Shown here: in pieces, positions 9,501-19,749 of the stretch
Layout: each line of letters begins with the position of its first letter
Numbering within the stretch: the stretch's first letter is position 1
Origin: Zhengitettix transpicula
Lineage: Eukaryota > Arthropoda > Insecta > Orthoptera > Tetrigidae
NCBI GenBank assembly: GCA_037074705.1
Contig: CM073593.1
Coordinates: 7,507,001-7,571,000 of the forward strand
DNA length: 64,000 nt
Direction of reading: 5' to 3'
The notes under the pieces: model-generated
Databases searched by the model: none
What the model saw: the letters and a program-made list of their open reading frames with translations, nothing else
Told to the model about the DNA's origin: nothing
Position numbers and translations under genes: made by a program

Positions 9501-12500
9501 TCAAATATTATTTTTCATGTTTTATTCATCAAATAAAACCTTGAAACAGAGGTCTGTAATTAAAAATAGGTTTTTGTCAATGACTTTGAATTTCATATCA
9601 CTATTGAATTTAACAGTCATATAAACAAAGAATATTGAATGGGATGGCCAAAATTAGGAAAAAGAACTCTACAAAATACATGTTCTGCAAAAGAAACTGA
9701 CACGCTGTAATGAATTTTGTATTTCTTCTTATTATTAGAAAATCAAATGCGAGTATTTTTGTAACTGTTTCTAATATTTTTACAGATTCAGATAGCAAGA
9801 AAATATGTACCACAGACTTTTATTAATTTTATGTTTTTTGCTTCTTGTTGACTATGTTATAAATACATTTTGAAATCATAGTTATTCTAAAATTCAGTTT
9901 TAAAGATATATTAGATACATTGCTTGAAGGAGTATTCTGGAAAGTAATAATACTATCAAAGTTATTACAATAAATTTCACTCCTATGTTTGAACAATAAT
10001 ATTCATTTTTTTATTGCTGATGGATTTTTTGAATAGAGAATGTTACTTCAAACAGAATTAAAAAAAATTAAATGCATTATTTAAAGACAACAAACCAGGC
10101 AGATATAATTAACTGCCTTCTAAAATACATATACAGTTGTTCTCACCATATCAGGATCATTGAAATGGCCTGGACCTGCATAGGTAACAATGGGATCTTG
10201 TTTGTCTCCAAAATAGTCAACAATGCTTTCCACACTTGTCCATGAATCTTGAATGTCATCAAAGTTTCTCCACAGGTTGCAGTGTTTAATCACAGAATCA
10301 AAATTTGTCTGAAAATAAACAGATCCAAAACAATTTAACAGCTGTATGATTGAATAGGATGTACATATTTTTAAGCTTAAGGTTGAATGCATAAGTAGCT
10401 CAAGTAAAATTCAATTGAATTCCAAATTAAAACAAGAAAAATGATAATTATTTGATTTCTGATTAACTTTCTTATTTAAATCAACAATTGAAGACTGATT
10501 TTTGTCCTGACATAAAAAGCGATAAAATTAATTACTTATCACTCCATAAATTCAGGATTGAACAAAAATTATAGTGGATAATGGCACTAAAAAATTTGAA
10601 ATATTTTCACTTATTGACCCAACTTCATTAGCTGTTCATTTCAGATAAGTTGACTTTTCTGTCTCTCTTTCATATTCATATCTAAATGTGTTATTATATG
10701 ATTATTTTATCCACCATTAGTGCAACTACTAGCCCAAGAAATATCTGACATTTCAGTACTACTGAAAATGAATTAGAGATCACTTGTTACTAAATTTAAA
10801 AATGAAAACCAAATAAATTAATTAAAAGGGTTATTTGAAGTTAACATTAAGCTTTAGTAAGGTTAAATTAAATTATCAGTATTGTTAATATTGATTATGC
10901 CATTTTTAAAAGTTTTAAATTTATGTTTATCAATAATTAATATATACCTGTATGCCAGAATACATTTGATATACTGGCCAGCTACACGAGTACACCATAG
11001 GTCTACCAGTCTGGTTGAGATAGAATCCAAACTCAGGGTATCCTAAATATAATATTATCAAAATAGAATGATTTTTATATATTTACTTACACATATTTTA
11101 ATTTATTTGTCTACCATTTAATTAACATCTTAAAATTCAGTTTGTCTGACATGAGATGAAAATTGTTGCACAAATCATTGCTATAACATGCTTTCTATTA
11201 CTATGATTACTTAAATACTTACCACTTGGCTCGACAGCCCATGAAGGGCCTTGGCCCACTGAGACGACTACCAGACTGTAATCTTATATGACACATTCTG
11301 GATTTAGCAGTGACACCTGGTCAGTGTCGATTCTCCCACAACCTTAACCCCAGTTTTTGTGACCAGGACGACCACAAACATCCATGTTGGAATTTGTACC
11401 TGGGACCTCTGTGATGCAAGGCAATGACGCTGGCCACTACACCACAGCAGGCCGGCCTATTACTAGGATTACACATCATAAACTCAACATTTTACATTAA
11501 TCCTGAATCTAAATGTTAAGGGCAGTTCAGACAGAGGTACTACTGTTTTATCTTAACTTGAAATTTTATTAACAAAAACATAACAGTTACATATTAAAAT
11601 TAAATTAAACAACCAAGACCTAAAAAAGAAGATTACATATTTTTAAATTAAATGTAAGAAAATTATCATTTTAAATGTGCAAAGAAATAATATTTTTATT
11701 ATTGTAACCATTTTAATGTTTTTTTAATTAATGGCTGCTTAAGCATGTTGTGAATATTTAGTAATTTCAAATTTCTCAAAACTAAAAAATCTAGAACTAC
11801 TAGAAACATTTAAGTAATATATTGTGATAAATAAAATATTAAATATATTTATCATCAAATTCTGACCTTTGTCCATGTCATTGGGATGAGCATAGCATCC
11901 ATCCACTTTAATATAGTCAACTCCCCAAGCTGCAAATGTTTGGGCATCTTGTTCCATATGTCCAATTAAACCAGGGTATCCACCACATGTGAAGTTTCCA
12001 TAATCCTCATAGATTCCAAATTTCAAACCTCTAGAATGAACCTGTAATTCACTCAGATAATATTTATAATTATCAATTCTCTGCATTCAATTAGACGTTG
12101 TGCTTATGTATGTGCAATATATTAACAGATAGTGTAAATTGAATAAAGTCAGAAACAATCAGTACTAAAACACAAACTTAGAAAATACATTTATTTGGAG
12201 AATCAAAATTAATTTTTTTTATGAAGTAGGAAAATATTCTCTCAGCATAATTTGATTTGAGTGAGATTATGTTGGATTATTGATTCGTTATTCAAGTCAA
12301 CAATATAATAAGTTAAATTGGAATGAAAATTATAAAAGCATATCTATATGCTTTACTCATTCTCTCATGAGCCACAGTTGTATACGGATGAAAGTAATTA
12401 AACGCTACTCTCTGATTGTCTACGACTTGCAGCAAGAGTTCAAAACAACTCATAGTTGAATTTTGAAGAAATCATCAAATCCATCTGTCAAGAATCAGCA

Positions 12501-15500
12501 TTATCACTTCTCACCACCAACTACATGAGGGAGGTGGACCCGGATCCACCCCCACAAAACAGTGAAAATTTCAAGACATTCAACTCTCAAGCTCAACCAA
12601 CTCCAAAAGTGATAAGTGTTAATCAACAATCATGTGCTCAACCATGTGAAAACAACAGTGATCCTACCATAAACTCATCTCCAATGACACATAGTGACCA
12701 AGACATATCTGCTTCACCTGTTCTACAATTCTCCATTCACAAACATCACAAAATGTTTCCTCCAGCCACTAATAAGAACAATAGTGAAAAAAGTGCACAT
12801 ATAACATCCCAATCTCCATTTCCTCCCCAAACTAGTATCTCAGCACATCAGGGTGGAAAAATAAACGGTTTAGCAAAACATTCAACCACCATAAGCAAGA
12901 ACAGTGACTATAGTGAATCCCTTTCACCATTTTCCTCACCTAATAGATTCGTACTACTACAGGACATGAAAACAGAAGATCAAGAACCTCCCATTCCAAC
13001 TCACCAAATTCCAAAGGTAAAACCTCCTCCTACATACATCACCAACACCAAGCAAATAAACCTACTCATAAAAAACTTAAAATCAATATGCTCCTCCTCA
13101 TTCTCCTACCAAACAGAGGAAAAATTAAACTTAATCTGCAAACACCTGAATAATTTAGATCTACCTCCAAATATCTAATAGAAAAAAGCTACGTTTCATA
13201 CATATCAAATCAAAAGTGAAATTTTTTTTATAGTAGTAGTAAGAGGACTTCACCACTCATCAGATAAGAATAGCATTAAAGATGAACTCATTGCCCTAGG
13301 TTACAGTCCAGTGTCAATAACCCCAGTAATCCATACAGTTACTAAAGCCAATCTTCCTCTATTTTTCATAGACCTTTCTCCTAACCCAACTATCTATAAC
13401 CTAAAATCATTATACTTCTCAAAAATCCAGGTCGAACCACCCAAACCTAAAAGATATATAGTTTATTCCTATTAAATCTTCCCATAAATACCTCGGCCTA
13501 AATCTCGACTCCAAACTAACATGGTCCCTTTACACTTCCCACCTTAAAAAAATAATACTCGACAGATTCCACAAATTAAAACCTTTACTGAACCCAAAAT
13601 CTCCTTTATCCTTCTCAACAAAAAAACTCCTTTACACATCCCTCATATATCCCCTCTGGTTTTATGCCTGTTATATCTGGGGTTCGGCTGCTACCACCCA
13701 CATAAATAAAATTCTCTGCTTTATAACTAACTGTCCCTGGTATGTTACTAACTCTAGAATCCACAATGACCTAAATATTCCCTCAACCTAAAAAACTATA
13801 ATTCAAACCGCCCTAATCCAACATAATAGAAATCTCCACCACTTCAATCCCATTACCTCAAATACTGAATCCCATCCTCCTCCACCTAAACCCCTCAGAA
13901 GGCTAAAAAGAAAATGACAAATTGACCTGGCAACCAGCGCAAATTAATACACACACACACACACGCTTGTATATGTGTATATATTTGTGTGTGTGTGTGT
14001 GTGTGCGTGTGTATATATATATATATATATAGATAGATAAATAAATAATTCATAACTTCCTCAACTACTCACTCAAGAAGCAAGTACATTTCTTCAAGAT
14101 AATTGTAACATGTTAACATCATCAAAATTATATCACAGTTGTAAAATCTTCGGATTAAAAATTTTTCTGTATTTCTTTTTTAAAAAAATTTGCTTTACTA
14201 TTTGATAAAAGCTTAATTTCAGCAAACAAAATAATTATAATTACCACTTACATAATCAGCTAATGCTCTGATGCCACTAGGGAAGCGATAACGATCAGCA
14301 ACAAGTTCTCCCCTTGGCCCTCTAGTTTTTTCCAGCCAACAATCATCTATAATAATATATTCATAACCCGCATCTTTATAACCTTGTGACACAAAAATAT
14401 CTGTCATCTCACGAAAAAGTTTCTCACTGAAATAAAATTAGTTACAATTATAATACATATGACAAATTGGTATGCAAATAAGAATGTTATTGATTCAATA
14501 CTATGAACAATATATATCAATTAGATTTGAAAATATATAGGTGTTCTTATTTTTCATTAACAACACTAATATTCAACAGAATTTATTTTGAAATTAAAAT
14601 ATTGTGTGAAAAGTTCAAACTGAAGATTTTCCAAAAATAAATAAATATGTTTTGGCAAATCCTGACTGGGAGATCAATCTACTAAAATTATATCTCTTAC
14701 ACATTGGTGGTATGTCTGATTCGTTTAAAATAATATATTACAATTCTATAATATGTATAAACTAGTGAGTCATTTTTCTCTTTTCATTTCTACATTGAAT
14801 TCATTCATCCATTTTGTCTTTCTTAATGTCTCTGTTCTGTATATCCTTCTTCTTGATTGATTATAATTTCATGGTCTCCAGATTACAATTCTCTTAAACC
14901 ATCACCTTTAATCATAATTCTTATAATTTGTTATCACTTATTTGTTTCCATATGTCTGTAACTTTTATTTTACCTATGATAAAGCTCTTCTTCAACTGTT
15001 TCTTTCAGTCTTTCCAAAATAGCTCAATCCATACTTACTTGGAGTACTTACATTAAGTGCACAATCTTGAAATTTATAACAAAATTTTTAACAACACTGC
15101 AAGTCTACACTCATCTTTCTATTTAACTGTAACACAATATTTAAATAGCATTTTATAGTCTGCACCTGAATCAAATCTACTGAACTCAGTTATTACAGAA
15201 TGAGTAATTTCTATTGGGTACCAAAGATTATCAAGATGATTTAACTTTCTAATGTCAATGATTAACATGTATATATCTGATTCCACTATGTATACTTCTA
15301 AGTAATGTTATTTTATACCAGTTAATCCTTAACCTTAAACTTATGCAAGATAATTCTATTTTAAGTATATTCTTATCATTTCTTAACAGACCAATGCTGT
15401 CTGCAAATTGGAGAAAATTAACCACAAATTTTTACTTCATATTTTTGTTCTACATAATTTAGTTTCAGAACATTTGAAGTGTTGACATTTTTTTATATTA

Positions 15501-18500
15501 TCTCCACAGTTTGCCTGTTCATGGGCTGTACTCCCCTTCTGAATAATGAGGCCAACATCTATTAAAATATTAACTTTAGCCTGCCTGAAAGGTTTCACTA
15601 AACTTAAATTTCAGGTAATCCACACACTTTCACTCTTTCCTTTCCATACGAGTTTATATATGTAAGCAACTAAGGCTGATGTGACATTGTCAAATTAATT
15701 ACTTAATATTGTACTGGAAAGCGAGAGTGGCTGACTTCCCTTAAATTGAGAATTGGCATTGTCATGCTAGATAGTATGCAACAAATTTTCAAGGTCCGAA
15801 CCCCTAATACTAAAAACCTCATGGATAGGAAAGAGGGATAGAGAGTGACTGACTTACTTTAAATTGACAGTTGGCGTCTCCAGGCTATAACATAATTCAA
15901 GAACAGAATAAATTTTTTTAAAAAAAGCTTAGCCATATAGACAGTGCAACTGAATTAAAGGATCACAATGGAAAAACCTTGACCAGACTGGGAATTTAAC
16001 CCAGGTTTCCCACCTGGTACGTGGATGCTCAGATGGTAGAGCAGACACATACCAAACAGGAGACCTGGGTTCAATGTCCAGTCCAGTTGACATTTTTTAT
16101 CCTGATCATTTAATGCAATAAGACATTTTCGAGGACCTAGGCTCCCTTCCTCAATACAGTAGGTCTGATTGTTATGCTGATCAGCCACGCAGTCAGTGTC
16201 CATTACTCTTACCTTTTTTAATTAGTTTTATATACACATATATGTATATAAACAATATAGAGAGGAAAAATAATCAGAGCAGCAGCTCATATACCTTAAA
16301 TTGACAGTTGTACTGTGCCTCCTTCTTTAAGACAGTAGGTGAGAATGTCACGCCAGCAGGCAAAGCCACATTATTGAAATATAATATGTCAGTGTTAAAT
16401 GTGTACTTTTAAGATAAATAAATAGACAAATAACAAACAAATTAAGTGATAATATAAATACAACCCTGACATTCCGACATCCTTGTCACTGTCATCAGGT
16501 GATTAAAACCACAAGAGCCACGTAATATACCAATTATACTATATCTTAAACTGATGGGACCTTTAAAGATAATAATCTCAGATTATTTACAAATGTACAA
16601 TTTTGGTAACATTTACACTTTTTATTGTATTAAAATTATGATTTCACTGAATGTAATCATATCTCATATTAATTAAAATAATTATTACATGAACAACATT
16701 TATTGATTGTATTTCAATAATAATACTTTAACTTATATTAATTATGATAATAGAACTTATAACTATTTACAGTTGTTCACATAATAAAATAATAAATAAA
16801 CATTACTTATTATCAAATGTATAAAAGTAAAAATGTAGATACTTAACATTTCAACTTGAATGTTTTATTTAAAAATTTACAAAATATGAGGTTTTTAAAA
16901 AATATTGTTAGATTATAATGTATTATATATGGGAAAGTATATATTGATTTGTATATTTCTTCTATAATTTAAACATCAGAACTAGCATTGAATAATTGAC
17001 TGTTATTTTATGACTAAATATACAGAGATGATAATCTGTAGTTAGCAGGTTAAGTAACCCACAACATTTTCAGATGTAATCGTGTATTTGTAACTTCAGT
17101 TTATGATTATATAAATTGTTGCAATAAATTATCACTCCCTTACATAACTTACTTCAATTGAATTTATGTCGTTCATTCTTATTTCTACTATGTTAATTAT
17201 TTGGGTTACTTTGTAAACAACTAACAGCTGATGGGGTTTATTCAAACCATTCACTCAATCTGAGCACAATTTGTTTTTGAAAATTTTTCCATGTCTTGAT
17301 TTTCAGTAATCCTTAAATCTACCCACATGAAATTTTACAGTTGCTAGAACTAACCACAAGACAATCCAAAAAACTTAATATACTGTCCAGTTTAACTGGA
17401 TTTATTTTTTCTCATTGTTAAATCCAGCTCTATTGTTTCACTTTATGGCAAATAATTCATATACTTAGCAGTTACCAGTTCTTAGTTATATGCCAACAGG
17501 ATATTAGAGGGTACAGATTTCTCTGTTCTTTCTTTAATATCTTATAACCTAAATAACTATTTTCTATAATGTCTTTGATTTGAAGCTGTTCCATTAGTAA
17601 CTAATACTCTCAAATACCTTTTAATAGTATTCAACTGGATCTATTGATGGTAGTATTGAATGAATGTAAGATATATTTCTTAGACTACTAGCAGTATAAA
17701 TACTATTGGTCTAATAGATAAAATATATTATACTATTATAAGAATCTATAAGTTTATAGTTATAATTTCCAAAAACAGTATGTACTAGTAATGCTTAATA
17801 GGCAATACAAAAATGGATCTGATATGACAAAATAATTCTTTTATTTGGGGATTTGGATTATCAAGGATGCACAAATCTGCACAAAGGCAAACCTATTAGT
17901 CTCCAACAATGAAATTGAATTCCAGAATACAATATGCTTGTATGGGTGTGAAGCATGAAGAATTGAAAATCCTCAACAGAGTAGACTAGAAGATTTTGCC
18001 CTGATGCAAAAATGATAAAGCTACATGTTTTGATAAAAGTAAGGAACAAGAAAGTTCTTAAACGTATAAGGGATGGAAGTATTCTTATTAGTATGCTAAC
18101 AAGAATAAGAGCCAAATTGGTGAAGCTCATACTGAACCATTCCAGTTTACTTAATTCAGTTAAGAAAGGTAGAGTGGATGGTGAAAATAATAGAGGAAGG
18201 AAATGGTCATAAAATAAATGAAAGGAAAGTTGAAATGGGAATGTCTTCTGTTGCACATAAAATTGAATTTACAGTTCACTGAAGTAGTTTAAAAAATTAG
18301 CAACATGTTTTGACTGTGAAAGAAATCTTAAGCCACAATGTTCTAATGGAGAACTCTGCCATCTTTCTCAACTTAAGTCCCAAATTGGCTGTCAAGTGGT
18401 GTCAGACAGAACAAATGAAAAGGCAAGAGATTCCAGAAGAACAAGTTGTATAGATATATAATATTTACATATACATATTGTCTTTAATCTAGTACATATT

Positions 18501-19664
18501 TCATTCATCATTCTTGATATTTTCTCATGTTGTATTATGCAGAGCATGCAAAATAAAAACCATTATTATTATTGGCTTGGCCACTAGGAAATGGCCAAGT
18601 AGAAAGATATCAATACATGCCAGAAGCATACAGCTCGGTAATTTAATATAAAATGGAATACCTTTATATATGTCAAGTTTTAAATCCACATCAATTAATG
18701 AACGTTTCAATATTTAATACTTTTTATAAATTATTTAAAATTCAAAAATTTTCCCCCATGTGAATCAAATATAAAAAGTTAATAATTTTCATAGACAAAT
18801 ATAATTTTTAATACATTAAATAATACATTGAAACAAAATTTCAATTTCAGTGATTCAATGTCCATAATAATAATAATAATAATAAAATACTATAGACAGG
18901 CAATATCAATTGGATGCCAAATATTTATTTATATGATTTTATTGCTGCATCTCTATTTGTTTTTGCATAAAAATGTAATTGAGCCTGCCGTATACGAGAA
19001 AAGAACACAATAAAGCCTATTGGAAAATAATTAAAAAAATGGATTTCTGCAATTAATATTTTTTATTCCAAAAATGTGATATGCACGATTATAGAATAAT
19101 TAATACGAAGCATATTGCTACAATAAATCGGTACAAGTGACACAACAAATCAATGTGACAATTAATTATGCAATTAAATATGGAATGTAATAATGCAGTT
19201 ATATAAAATTTTTGAGAAAGTTTTTGTGATCCTGTACATTATTTTATATTGGCTAATATATAGCATTAGTTGCACATAATGAAGAATGTTTTTGGAAATG
19301 TTTTCCACTAAATTATAAAATAACTACAATGTTTAATTGACAACTGTGTAACATTTATACTTTGTTATAAAAGAAAAATAACTTAAAATGGTGGGTGAAA
19401 TATGTATGTTGCTATGTTTTTATCTTCATTAAACAGAATAGCAAATAAAAGGTAAATTCTTTTCTTTGTAGCATACTTAAAATTTTAATATTCAAGATCC
19501 ACTTACCTAATGCAATTGTGGGGGTCATTTTTACAGTCTGTGTTACATCTGAACCTTTCCCACGACATCCACCCCATCGGAGGGGTGCGTGCCAAACCAT
19601 TCTCAAGGGCGCAAGTTACTGATACTACAATACACAACACTGCACATACAGCATCAATTTTCAT
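6540..19664 (-). CDS. alpha-N-acetylgalactosaminidase/alpha-galactosidase (GH27), nine exons
   Basis: This gene encodes a lysosomal or secreted glycosidase that removes terminal alpha-linked GalNAc or galactose. Joining 19664-19507, 14426-14252, 12041-11867, 11042-10948, 10308-10147, 9265-9068, 7230-7066, 6736-6664 and 6583-6540 gives 1245 bases: 414 residues plus stop. That is close to the roughly 410 residues of animal NAGA. All introns are GT-AG and all phases match. Residues 1-19 form a signal peptide. The (beta/alpha)8 barrel follows, with TPPMGW at 28-33, nucleophile Asp158 in KVDGC and acid/base Asp219 in NFDDIQ. A C-terminal beta domain completes it. Ser190 and Val193 in SCSWPVY occupy the positions that set substrate choice, and the serine favours [18 protein letters not shown] and [10 protein letters not shown] also match NAGA better than alpha-galactosidase A. 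Sequons at Asn127 and Asn179 suit a lysosomal glycoprotein. The exact substrate is inferred. Confidence 0.93.
6664..6736 (-). CDS. GH27 exon 8
   Basis: It encodes residues 377-400, [10 protein letters not shown] to VKVNPS. The NPSG at the junction matches the INPSGVV motif near the C terminus of NAGA. The acceptor is TTTATACAG and the donor CAG|GTTAGT. Confidence 0.88.
7066..7230 (-). CDS. GH27 exon 7 (C-terminal beta domain)
   Basis: It encodes residues 322-376 of the beta-sandwich domain, starting [10 protein letters not shown] and containing YAIAFVNRR, which aligns with the AVAMINRQ/ALVFFSCR strand of vertebrate relatives. The acceptor is TTTGTTTCAG and the donor GAA|GTAAGC. Confidence 0.9.
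7371..7535. repeat. dispersed palindromic repeat, copy in intron 6
   Basis: Contains a perfect 13 bp inverted repeat, CTTACCTTAAATT (7463-7475) and AATTTAAGGTAAG (7483-7495), flanked by CTTTCC/GGAAAG sequence. The part GAAGCAACTA...ATTGTCAAATTAATTA at about 7390-7430 recurs at about 15666-15708, so these are copies of one family. No coding capacity. Confidence 0.6.
7954..8037. repeat. 27 bp inverted repeat / long hairpin
   Basis: Arms 7954-7980 and 8011-8037 are complementary over 27 bases with a single mismatch, separated by a 30-base spacer. The outer ends read AGCACCAGG and CCTGGTGCT. It may be a miniature foldback element or a hairpin RNA source. It lies in intron 6 of the glycosidase. 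Confidence 0.85.
9068..9265 (-). CDS. GH27 exon 6
   Basis: It encodes residues 256-321, including [19 protein letters not shown], the [10 protein letters not shown] strand and the [14 protein letters not shown] signature at the end of the barrel. The acceptor is TTTTTTTTCACAG and the donor AAG|GTATTA. Confidence 0.93.
10147..10308 (-). CDS. GH27 exon 5 (acid/base)
   Basis: It encodes residues 202-255, from [16 protein letters not shown] to [11 protein letters not shown]. Asp219 in NFDDIQDSW is the acid/base equivalent, 61 residues after the nucleophile as in human NAGA. The acceptor is TTTATTTTCAG and the donor ATG|GTGAGA. Confidence 0.93.
10948..11042 (-). CDS. GH27 exon 4 (substrate-specificity loop)
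   Basis: It encodes residues 170-201. It contains [16 protein letters not shown], with Ser190 and Val193 at the two specificity positions (Ser/Ala in human NAGA, Glu/Leu in alpha-galactosidase A). Boundaries are ATATTTAG before and CAG|GTATAT after. Confidence 0.92.
11211..11456 (-). mobile_element. tRNA-derived SINE with 16 bp target duplications
   Basis: On the minus strand the head reads GCCGGCCTGCTGTGG, then an A-box-like GTGTAGTGGCCAGCG and a B-box-like GGTCCCAGGTACAAATTCC, followed by about 170 bases of unrelated body. CTATTACTATGATTAC at 11195-11210 and CTATTACTAGGATTAC at 11457-11472 form a 16 bp direct repeat with one mismatch, the expected target-site duplication. It sits in intron 3 and should be spliced out. 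Confidence 0.78.
11867..12041 (-). CDS. GH27 exon 3 (nucleophile)
   Basis: The acceptor is AATTACAG and the donor AAAG|GTCAGA. It encodes residues 112-169: [20 protein letters not shown] and then DYIKVDGCY, where Asp158 aligns with the family's catalytic nucleophile. The NFT at 127-129 is a conserved glycosylation sequon. Confidence 0.93.
12456..13475 (+). pseudogene. jockey-like ORF1 (Gag-like) remnant
   Basis: The frame from 12456 to 13178 is long, rich in Ser, Pro, Asn and Gln, and lacks an ATG at its start. It ends in [18 protein letters not shown], which aligns with PPPIFISNINNVNTLI in copy B. After a frame change, 13228-13475 encodes [20 protein letters not shown] and [15 protein letters not shown]. 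This is the domain found before the zinc knuckles of insect jockey ORF1 proteins. The knuckles themselves are missing. ORF1 proteins bind element RNA; this copy is broken. Confidence 0.72.
13476..13918 (+). pseudogene. jockey-like ORF2 C-terminal remnant
   Basis: The reading frame resumes with [19 protein letters not shown], the RT thumb motif (YLGxxLDxxLxW). It continues through [19 protein letters not shown] and ends in a basic PLRRLKRK tail. These match the last third of the ORF2 in the copy at 45258-47289. In-frame stops confirm decay. Confidence 0.75.
13950..14045. repeat. compound CA/TG/TA microsatellite
   Basis: Runs of AC, then GT and GTGT, then TA and GATA units, in the 3' region of the jockey-like copy. 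Confidence 0.92.
14252..14426 (-). CDS. GH27 exon 2
   Basis: It is preceded by TTTTATTTCAG and ends GATTAT|GTAAGT. It encodes residues 53-111, including [16 protein letters not shown], where the paired aspartates line the active-site pocket in the family, and [11 protein letters not shown]. The phase joins exon 1 through a split serine codon. Confidence 0.93.
15605..15900. repeat. palindromic repeat copies in intron 1
   Basis: The segment TTTCAGGTAATCCAC...CTTTCCTTTCCATAC (15609-15650) is the approximate inverse of GGAAAGCGAGAGTGGCTGACTTCCCTTAAATT (15717-15748), enclosing the AAGCAACTA...TCAAATTAATTA core shared with intron 6. A further half copy with GACTTACTTTAAATTGACAG lies at about 15830-15895. 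Another partial copy is at 16265-16310. The features suggest a small foldback or MITE-like family. Confidence 0.55.
15979..16095. repeat. head-to-head tRNA-derived SINE halves
   Basis: On the plus strand GATGCTCAGATGGTAGAGCAG is a clear A-box region, and GACCTGGGTTCAATGTCC is a B-box region (16028-16082). The left side, 15983-16024, reads on the minus strand ACCTGGGTTAAATTCCCAG, an inverted copy of the same 3' tRNA half. The whole is an inverted SINE dimer in intron 1 of the glycosidase, not a functional tRNA. Confidence 0.65.
16320..17860. other. intron 1 sequence without recognisable features
   Basis: AT-rich DNA, no frame of interest. A reduced-complexity ATAAATAA patch lies near 16415-16450. 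Confidence 0.5.
17930..18260 (+). pseudogene. LINE ORF2 C-terminal remnant
   Basis: Degenerate frames read [20 protein letters not shown], then, after shifts, [20 protein letters not shown] and NRGRK. This corresponds to the YGCEAW...LRRNSLLKxVxEGxVEGKRxRGR tail of a widespread insect LINE ORF2. Several stops and shifts show it is dead. It lies in intron 1, antisense to the glycosidase. Confidence 0.6.
18270..19500. other. 5' part of intron 1, nothing recognised
   Basis: AT-rich, with an (ATA)n run near 18851-18876. No coding or RNA feature seen. Confidence 0.5.
19507..19664 (-). CDS. GH27 exon 1 (signal peptide and barrel start)
   Basis: The ATG at 19664-19662 opens a hydrophobic leader ([16 protein letters not shown]) ending near TCA, then [13 protein letters not shown], the family's mature N terminus. 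It encodes residues 1-52 plus two bases and ends TTAG|GTAAGT. A strong TTTTGTTCTAG sits about 15 bases upstream of the ATG, so a 5' UTR intron is possible. Confidence 0.92.
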
Positions 19665-19742
19665 GATGCTCTTAGAAACCTAGAACAAAACAATTCATTC
19701 ACAAGTTCACAAACACTCCTCACTGCAACAGTCCACAAAACA

Positions 19743-19748
19743 CACTGA
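19743..19748 (-). promoter_or_regulatory. possible initiator (TCAGTG) of the GH27 gene
   Basis: TCAGT is the arthropod Inr core. It lies about 80 bases upstream of the ATG in a less AT-rich patch. No TATA box is placed correctly. A weak call from a short motif. Confidence 0.22.
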
Positions 19749-19749
19749 C

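Larger units (their letters stand above)
12440..14165 (+). mobile_element. RT-less jockey-like LINE (copy A) in intron 2
   Basis: A plus-strand, C/A-rich element holding a nearly complete ORF1 and only the C-terminal end of ORF2. The endonuclease and reverse transcriptase are missing. Its 3' end TCACAGTTGTAAAATCTTCGG matches the 3' end of the copy at 51916-54864 (TCACAACTGTAAAGTCTCCGG), so both belong to one family. It lies antisense in the glycosidase intron. Element ends are approximate. Confidence 0.8.

Noticed and set aside
16028..16095. True tRNA gene in intron 1
   Set aside because: The A and B boxes are good but the acceptor stem does not pair, and an inverted half copy lies beside it.
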